Assembly: GCA_025924515.1 (NCBI GenBank)
Contig: JAICIE010000020.1
Span: forward strand, 1 to 36,175
DNA from: Jatrophihabitans sp.
GTDB taxonomy: Bacteria > Actinomycetota > Actinomycetes > Mycobacteriales > Jatrophihabitantaceae
DNA: 36,175 nt
Direction: 5' to 3'
Position numbers and translations under genes: made by a program. Of the stretch, positions 31,946 through 36,175 are shown in pieces. Position 1 is the stretch's first letter. Every line of letters begins with the position of its first letter. A model generated the notes under the pieces. It was not told the origin of the DNA. It made no database searches and worked only from the letters and a program-made list of their open reading frames with translations.

Positions 31946-33529
31946 TCAGCTGGCGCGGTCGGCCGCGGTGAACGCCACCGAGTCGTAGCTGCGAACCGTG
32001 ATCCGCGCCGTGCCGTCGGTTCGGACGGTGACGCTCGGACCGGTGCACTTCCCGCCCGACAAGCGACCGTGGATGATGTCGCAGTAATGGCCGGCCGGTA
32101 GCCCGGTGTGCACGGTGACCGTCTTCGCCGATGTCTCGTTGTTCGTGCTGAAGAATCCGCGGTGGCCTCGGCTGAACGCGATCAGGTTGATTCCGTCGTC
32201 GTACCAGTTACGGACGGGGGCGCTTGCGACGTAGTTGTGGAATCCGACCATGTGGCGCACTCCTGTGAACCGGTCGACACAGACCCAGGTCGTGCCGTCA
32301 CAGACCGTGGAGGTGACCATCCCGTTTTGGCGGGCCGGCGGTGAGTCGTTGGGGTCGCTCCAGGCAAAGCTCGCGTAGACCTGCGGCCGGCCGTGCGGCC
32401 AGGCCAGCATGAACTCGTTGGCGATCGTGTTGTCGGGATCCTTGTAGTTCAAGGTGGACCCGTTGCGCTCGCTGTCGTGGTTCTCGATGAAGACCAGTTC
32501 CTTGTCGCTGGGAAGCAGTCCTGATCGGGTGCCGAAGACCTTCAGGTCACCGATGTTGCCGTCGTTGGGCGGGCTGCTGTAACTCTTGAACGCGCTTTCG
32601 ATCTGGCTCGCGTAGTCGAAGCCGAGCAGGTCTCCGACCGGCTCGTAGGCCCACGGAGAGATGCGTCCGGGGCTGCCGGTTCCAACCTCCAGCGCCAGGT
32701 AGGGACGGGTGCCGTCGACCGTGTTCTTCAACCGTGATTCGATCGCGGCCAGGTCACCGATCGGGATGTGTTTGGCGGCGTCGACGCGGAACCCCGAGAC
32801 GCCGATCCGCAGCAGCTTGTTGAGGTAGCCGACCAACTGATCACGCACGTAAGCCGTGCCGGTGCGCAGGTCGGACAGCCCGACGAGTTCGCAGTTCCAC
32901 ACCTGCGTGTAGTCGTTGAAGTCGGCGATGCTGCCCTCGCGGTCCGCGCTGCCCGCCGCCGGCGGCACGGGACAGTTCTGCGGATAGCTGTGGAAGTTCG
33001 ACGGCGAGTAGAGACCGGGATAGCTGTACTTGCTGTAGTGGACCCCGCCGTAGGACAGCGAACCCTGACCGGTCATGTGGTTGATGACCGCGTCGACGTA
33101 CACCTGCACGCCCGCCTTGCGGCAGGTGTCGACCATGGCTTGGAATTGCGCGGGGCTGCCCATTCGGCTGGTCAGCCGGTAGTCGACCGGCTGGTAGACC
33201 TCCCACCACGGGTGCAGGACGGTGTCGCTGCCGTTGCCGAGCGACGTCCGCCTGACCGAGTCGGCCGGCGGGGCCACCTGCACCGCGCCGTACCCCGACG
33301 GTCCGAGGACTTTCGTGCACTCATGGGCGACCGACGGCCAATTCCACTCGAAGAGGTTCGCCACGACGTCGTGAGCCCGCCCTGCTGAGGCCGCCGGCGA
33401 TCCGGCGCTGCGTGCAGTCGCCACCGAGGTGGCCGTCACGCCGGTAGCGACGAGGGCGACGGCTCCGGTGACCATCAGACGGGAACGCCACCGCGGTGCG
33501 GAGCCGAAGGAGAAAGACGTCCGATCCAT
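31946..33529 (-). CDS. Secreted alpha-amylase, GH13 family
   Basis: A 527-residue exported endo-acting alpha-1,4-glucanase. The signal peptide has an unusually long basic N-region (MDRTSFSFGSAPRWRSR) before the hydrophobic core, with cleavage around residue 40-50. Catalytic residues are Asp250 (nucleophile, GFRVDAAKH), Glu281 (acid/base, LALEVGTG) and Asp352 (IENHDSERN), with VYVDAVINH as region I. The C-terminal all-beta domain (about 440-527) ends the protein; there is no starch-binding module. It resembles streptomycete-type amylases. The ATG at 33529 follows GGGAG. Divergent from the GH43 gene over a 208-base control region with two palindromes, implying joint sugar-responsive control. 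Confidence 0.94.
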   Translation of the reverse strand: MDRTSFSFGSAPRWRSRLMVTGAVALVATGVTATSVATARSAGSPAASAGRAHDVVANLFEWNWPSVAHECTKVLGPSGYGAVQVAPPADSVRRTSLGNGSDTVLHPWWEVYQPVDYRLTSRMGSPAQFQAMVDTCRKAGVQVYVDAVINHMTGQGSLSYGGVHYSKYSYPGLYSPSNFHSYPQNCPVPPAAGSADREGSIADFNDYTQVWNCELVGLSDLRTGTAYVRDQLVGYLNKLLRIGVSGFRVDAAKHIPIGDLAAIESRLKNTVDGTRPYLALEVGTGSPGRISPWAYEPVGDLLGFDYASQIESAFKSYSSPPNDGNIGDLKVFGTRSGLLPSDKELVFIENHDSERNGSTLNYKDPDNTIANEFMLAWPHGRPQVYASFAWSDPNDSPPARQNGMVTSTVCDGTTWVCVDRFTGVRHMVGFHNYVASAPVRNWYDDGINLIAFSRGHRGFFSTNNETSAKTVTVHTGLPAGHYCDIIHGRLSGGKCTGPSVTVRTDGTARITVRSYDSVAFTAADRAS

Positions 33530-33594
33530 GGGAGCTCCCGGGGAGAGGTCTGTCGCGGAGAAAAGGACGGGGATGACCGAGCGGGCCGAGCCTC

Positions 33595-33623
33595 ACCATA
33601 GCGGCGTGCGAACGGTTACGTAA
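33595..33623 (-). promoter_or_regulatory. Candidate amylase promoter
   Basis: On the minus strand TATGGT (33595-33600) is preceded by a 17-base spacer and TTACGT (33618-33623). The -10 is reasonable and the -35 weak. The -35 region coincides with the palindrome TTACGTAA, so a repressor there would block it. The leader to the ATG would be about 60 bases. Confidence 0.35.
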
Positions 33624-33631
33624 GGCACCGG
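33616..33631. promoter_or_regulatory. Palindrome TTACGTAA followed by GGCACCGG
   Basis: An 8-bp palindrome directly abuts GGCACCGG. The same octamer follows the larger palindrome at 33667-33678. It overlaps the candidate amylase -35. Possibly a regulator half-site or a weaker copy of the operator. Confidence 0.35.
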
Positions 33632-33664
33632 AATGCAGACAGCTGCCACCTTCCGCGGCGAGTC

Positions 33665-33693
33665 TTTACAACGTTGTAGGCACCGGGCAAAGT
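33665..33693 (+). promoter_or_regulatory. Candidate GH43 promoter
   Basis: TTTACA (33665-33670), a 17-base spacer and CAAAGT (33688-33693). The -35 matches five of six consensus bases; the -10 is weak. The palindrome at 33667-33678 lies on the -35 and spacer. It gives a leader of about 37-40 bases, long enough for the AGGAG ribosome binding site of the GH43 gene. Confidence 0.45.
33667..33678. promoter_or_regulatory. Putative LacI-family operator (TACAACGTTGTA)
   Basis: A perfect 12-bp palindrome with a central CG, the form bound by LacI/GalR-family sugar repressors, lies between two divergent secreted carbohydrase genes and overlaps the candidate GH43 promoter. No LacI-family gene is in the window, so the regulator would be encoded elsewhere. 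Confidence 0.55.
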
Positions 33694-33737
33694 CCTAGCT
33701 GGGAAAGCGCCCCGAGTCGTCCGTCCCAGGAGACCCC

Positions 33738-35558
33738 ATGCTCAGACTCCGAGCGGTCCTCACCGCCGTCCTCGTCCTCGTCGGCCTACTGACCGTTCCC
33801 GCCGTCGCGTCCGCCGGGCCGGTGACCGCGCTGCCGTACCACAATCCGCTCAAGCTGCTGCTTCCGAGCGGCGCGACGGCGCAGAGCTGCGCCGACCCGT
33901 TCGTGTTGCGGGTTCCGGCGGCCAAGGTCACCAGCTGGTTCCTTTACTGCACGTCGGACCCGCTGACCGACAACGACCTCGACGCCCAGGGCAACCTGGT
34001 AATTCACAACATTCCGACGTACCAGTCGACCGACCTCATCCACTGGGTTTACAAGGGCGAGGCCTTCCCGACCACGCCGTCGTGGGTGACCGGCGGGATG
34101 TGGGCGCCGGACGTGGTGCACCGCGACGGCCGTTATTACATGTACTTCACGGCGTCCAGCACCGATATCACGAGCACCGGCTGCGACCCGGCCACGCAGG
34201 GCTGCTCCGCCATCGGTGTCGCGACCGCGCCGACTCCCGCGGGTCCGTGGCAGGCGAGTGATACCCCGGTCGTCCCGCCCGACTCCGCAGGGCACTGGAA
34301 GTTCGACCCCGAGGTCATCTACGTCAACGGCACCGGCTACCTGTATTACGGCAGCTATTACGGTGGGATCTTCGCGCGCACGCTGAGCGCGAACGGAATG
34401 TCCGCCGACCCGGCCTCGGAGACGCCGATCGCCATCGACAACCGGTACGAGGGCACCTTCATCGTCCGGCACGGCGGCTACTTCTACTTCATGGGCTCGG
34501 CGTCGAACTGCTGCAACGGTCCGCTGAGCGGCTACGCCGTCTTCTCGGCGCGGTCACGGTCACCGCTCGGCCCGTTCGTCGACCGCGACGGCGTCTCGAT
34601 TCTGGCCAGCCGCGTCGGCGGCACGCCCGTCCTCATGCAGAACGGCAACCGGTGGGTCGGACCCGGCCACAACGCAGTGATCACCGACTACAGCGGGCAG
34701 CAGTGGATCGTCTACCACGCAATCCCGCGCAACGACCCCTACTTCGGCGGCCAGCCCGGGATCAACCACCGGCCGGCGCTGATCGACCCGCTGGACTGGC
34801 AGGGCGGTTGGCCGACGACTCGCGGCGGTCGCGGCCCGTCCGACCAGGTCATGCCCGGACCGGCAGCGCAGCCGTGGGAGACCACCGCGTACCGGCCGAC
34901 CTTCATCTCGGACCCGCAGCCCGGCAGCAAGATCGCGGGGCTGAGCGACGACTTCAACGGGTCCACGCTGTCGTCGCAGTGGAGCTGGGTGCGCGAGCCG
35001 GATCCGTCGACCTATTGGGTCACCGGCGGCGCGCTGCACTGGCAGATCCAGAACGCCGACCTGCATCCGGAGAACGTGGGCGCGCCGCTGGCCTCGGTCC
35101 TGACCGAACCGGCTCCGGCTGGTGACTACATGGTGGAGACGCGGTACTCGAACAACGAGCCGGTCGGCGACTGCTGCTACAACTACGCGCAGGGAGCGCT
35201 GCTGGCTTACAAGGACGACGGGAACTACATCAAGCTCGACGTCTTCTCCAACTGGGAGACCCGGCAGACGGAGTTCGGCAAAGAGTTGACGCCGGTACCG
35301 GCCGGATATCCGCACTACGGCAACGGCGTCGGCGGTCCGGTCGGGGACAAGACCTGGTTGCGGATCGTGCGGCACGTCGCTGTCGGCCAGGACTACTACA
35401 CCGCCTACACCAGCATCGACGGCACCCACTGGGACCGGGCGCAAACCTGGCGGCACAACCTCGGCGCGGATGAGAAGATCGCCCTGGCCTCGATGGCCGG
35501 CCCCGGGGATTTCGTCAGCACGTTCGACTACGTACACGTCTACCGGCTCGCCTCCTGA
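33738..35558 (+). CDS. Secreted GH43-family glycoside hydrolase
   Basis: A 606-residue exported protein. The signal peptide ends near ASA at residue 26, and AGGAG lies 6 bases before the ATG. A five-bladed beta-propeller GH43 domain occupies about 33-330, with the catalytic triad Asp53 (ADPFVLR), Asp190 (KFDPEV) and Glu238 (YEGTF), plus GPGHNAV near 308. The C-terminal part (about 400-606) begins DDFNGSTLSSQW and is a beta-sandwich of the laminin-G/concanavalin type common in GH43 enzymes. Likely substrates are arabino- or xylo-oligosaccharides; specificity is not determined. The CC pairs at SNCCNG and GDCCYN may form disulfides. Paired with the divergent amylase and the convergent second GH43 gene. 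Confidence 0.92.
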   Translation: MLRLRAVLTAVLVLVGLLTVPAVASAGPVTALPYHNPLKLLLPSGATAQSCADPFVLRVPAAKVTSWFLYCTSDPLTDNDLDAQGNLVIHNIPTYQSTDLIHWVYKGEAFPTTPSWVTGGMWAPDVVHRDGRYYMYFTASSTDITSTGCDPATQGCSAIGVATAPTPAGPWQASDTPVVPPDSAGHWKFDPEVIYVNGTGYLYYGSYYGGIFARTLSANGMSADPASETPIAIDNRYEGTFIVRHGGYFYFMGSASNCCNGPLSGYAVFSARSRSPLGPFVDRDGVSILASRVGGTPVLMQNGNRWVGPGHNAVITDYSGQQWIVYHAIPRNDPYFGGQPGINHRPALIDPLDWQGGWPTTRGGRGPSDQVMPGPAAQPWETTAYRPTFISDPQPGSKIAGLSDDFNGSTLSSQWSWVREPDPSTYWVTGGALHWQIQNADLHPENVGAPLASVLTEPAPAGDYMVETRYSNNEPVGDCCYNYAQGALLAYKDDGNYIKLDVFSNWETRQTEFGKELTPVPAGYPHYGNGVGGPVGDKTWLRIVRHVAVGQDYYTAYTSIDGTHWDRAQTWRHNLGADEKIALASMAGPGDFVSTFDYVHVYRLAS

Positions 35559-35577
35559 CGGTCAGCGCAGCTGAGGA

Positions 35578-35609
35578 CGGTGGACCGGGCCTGCGGGCCC
35601 GGTCCACCG
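35578..35609. terminator. Strong bidirectional terminator hairpin
   Basis: A perfect 14-bp stem (CGGTGGACCGGGCC at 35578-35591 with its complement at 35596-35609) with a TGCG loop lies in the 64-base gap between two convergent GH43 gene stops. There is no U-tract. Position and stability make bidirectional termination likely. Confidence 0.8.
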
Positions 35610-35622
35610 CCGTTCAGGCGGG

Positions 35623-36175
35623 TCAGGAGGAGTGCGGGGCGAGGGGCGCCGGCTGCGGGGCGACGTCCGACGGGTGCACGGACGGCCGGTCGCCGTGCCA
35701 GGTCATCGGTTCGAGCCAGAGCTGCCGTCCCGGTGAGACCGACCCGATCGCGTCGGGCGGCCAGGCATGGTAGATCATCCACCAGCGACCGTTCGGGAGA
35801 TGGAGCACAAAGCAGTGACCGGGTCCGGCGGCGACCTGGTTGGATGCGATCAGCGAACCGGTCGACCGGTCGGCGCAGGGGCCGAGGGGGCCCTGGCAGG
35901 TGGCGTAGCCGATGCCGTAGTGGGGGGACGCGTAGTCGTTCGCCGAGTAGAACAGCGTGTAGCCGCCGTTCCGGAGAACCATTTCCGGCGCCTCGACCAG
36001 CTGTCCTTGCCATGGCCGGGTGTTGGACAGCAGTGCAGCACGCTTGCCGACCAGCGCGCTCCCGTCAGCGGACAGGCGTTGCGCCCAGAGATGCACTGGT
36101 GCGCCGCAGCAGTTGCCGTCGTTCTTCCAGTAGAGATACAGCGAGCCGTCCGCCGCGCGGACCGGGTCCGGGTCG
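35623..36175 (-). CDS. GH43-family glycoside hydrolase, 5' end beyond the window
   Basis: The last 183 codons of a leftward gene; the frame is open to the window edge, reading DPDPVRAADGSLYLYWKND and then GNCCGAPVHLWAQ. The first visible residues match the GH43 pattern around a propeller blade, VEAPEMV carries the likely general-acid Glu, and YGIGYATCQGPLGP and GPGHCF are family features. It ends PLAPHSS without an accessory domain. The start, any signal peptide and the nucleophile-side blade are outside the window. Homologous in fold to, but clearly diverged from, the neighbouring GH43 enzyme. Confidence 0.88.
   Translation of the reverse strand, partial: DPDPVRAADGSLYLYWKNDGNCCGAPVHLWAQRLSADGSALVGKRAALLSNTRPWQGQLVEAPEMVLRNGGYTLFYSANDYASPHYGIGYATCQGPLGPCADRSTGSLIASNQVAAGPGHCFVLHLPNGRWWMIYHAWPPDAIGSVSPGRQLWLEPMTWHGDRPSVHPSDVAPQPAPLAPHSS

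Overview
This is a high-GC (about 70 % by eye), densely packed stretch of an actinobacterial chromosome. The evidence is strong third-position G/C, many GTG starts, MutA/MutB/MeaB, a DUF5709-type acidic protein, a linked upp, pmmB-like and punA set (I recall the same linkage in mycobacteria), and apparent leaderless promoters. The genus cannot be fixed from the sequence alone. I saw no rRNA, tRNA, insertion sequence, prophage, CRISPR array or replication origin. No gene-free gap exceeds about 210 bases.

Region 1 (1-10.6 kb) is the most unusual part. A small acidic protein with two DDVEGH motifs reads leftward and ends in a perfect hairpin. Four rightward genes follow: a metallo-beta-lactamase-fold hydrolase, a large soluble cyclase with the C1-C2-ATPase-TPR layout of bicarbonate-type adenylyl cyclases, a 1653-residue secreted gingipain-like (C25, clan CD) cysteine peptidase with 15 SPSVF repeats, and a stand-alone cyclic-nucleotide-binding domain. 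Gaps are about 84, 74 and 23 bases, so they may form one cyclic-nucleotide signalling and secreted protease locus. This is my best candidate for an undescribed system.

Region 2 (10.6-22 kb) is mostly nucleoside and deoxyribose metabolism. It holds deoC with a full aldehyde dehydrogenase and a truncated, catalytically empty ALDH homologue; upp; a phosphosugar mutase (pmmB/phosphopentomutase type); and punA, preceded by a DksA/TraR-type zinc-finger protein. PunA, the mutase, DeoC and ALDH together would take deoxynucleosides to acetate and glyceraldehyde-3-phosphate. Interspersed are a LolA-like exported protein with an ABC transporter, an acetyltransferase and a cysteine-rich lipoprotein.

Region 3 (22-29.3 kb) is a tightly coupled mutA-mutB-meaB operon for cobalamin-dependent methylmalonyl-CoA mutase and its GTPase chaperone, followed by an MFS exporter and an aldose-1-epimerase-like enzyme.

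Region 4 (29.3-36.2 kb) has a DNA photolyase, a DUF5709-like acidic protein with a UlaG-like MBL protein, and a secreted glycoside hydrolase group: a GH13 alpha-amylase and a GH43 enzyme diverging from a 208-base regulatory region with two palindromes, and a second GH43 gene cut by the window end.

A recurring theme is TANNNT placed 6-8 bases before the start codon, with no ribosome binding site, at seven genes. This suggests leaderless transcription for much of the housekeeping content, whereas the small acidic protein, the peptidase, the CNB protein, the DksA-like protein and the hydrolases have clear Shine-Dalgarno leaders.
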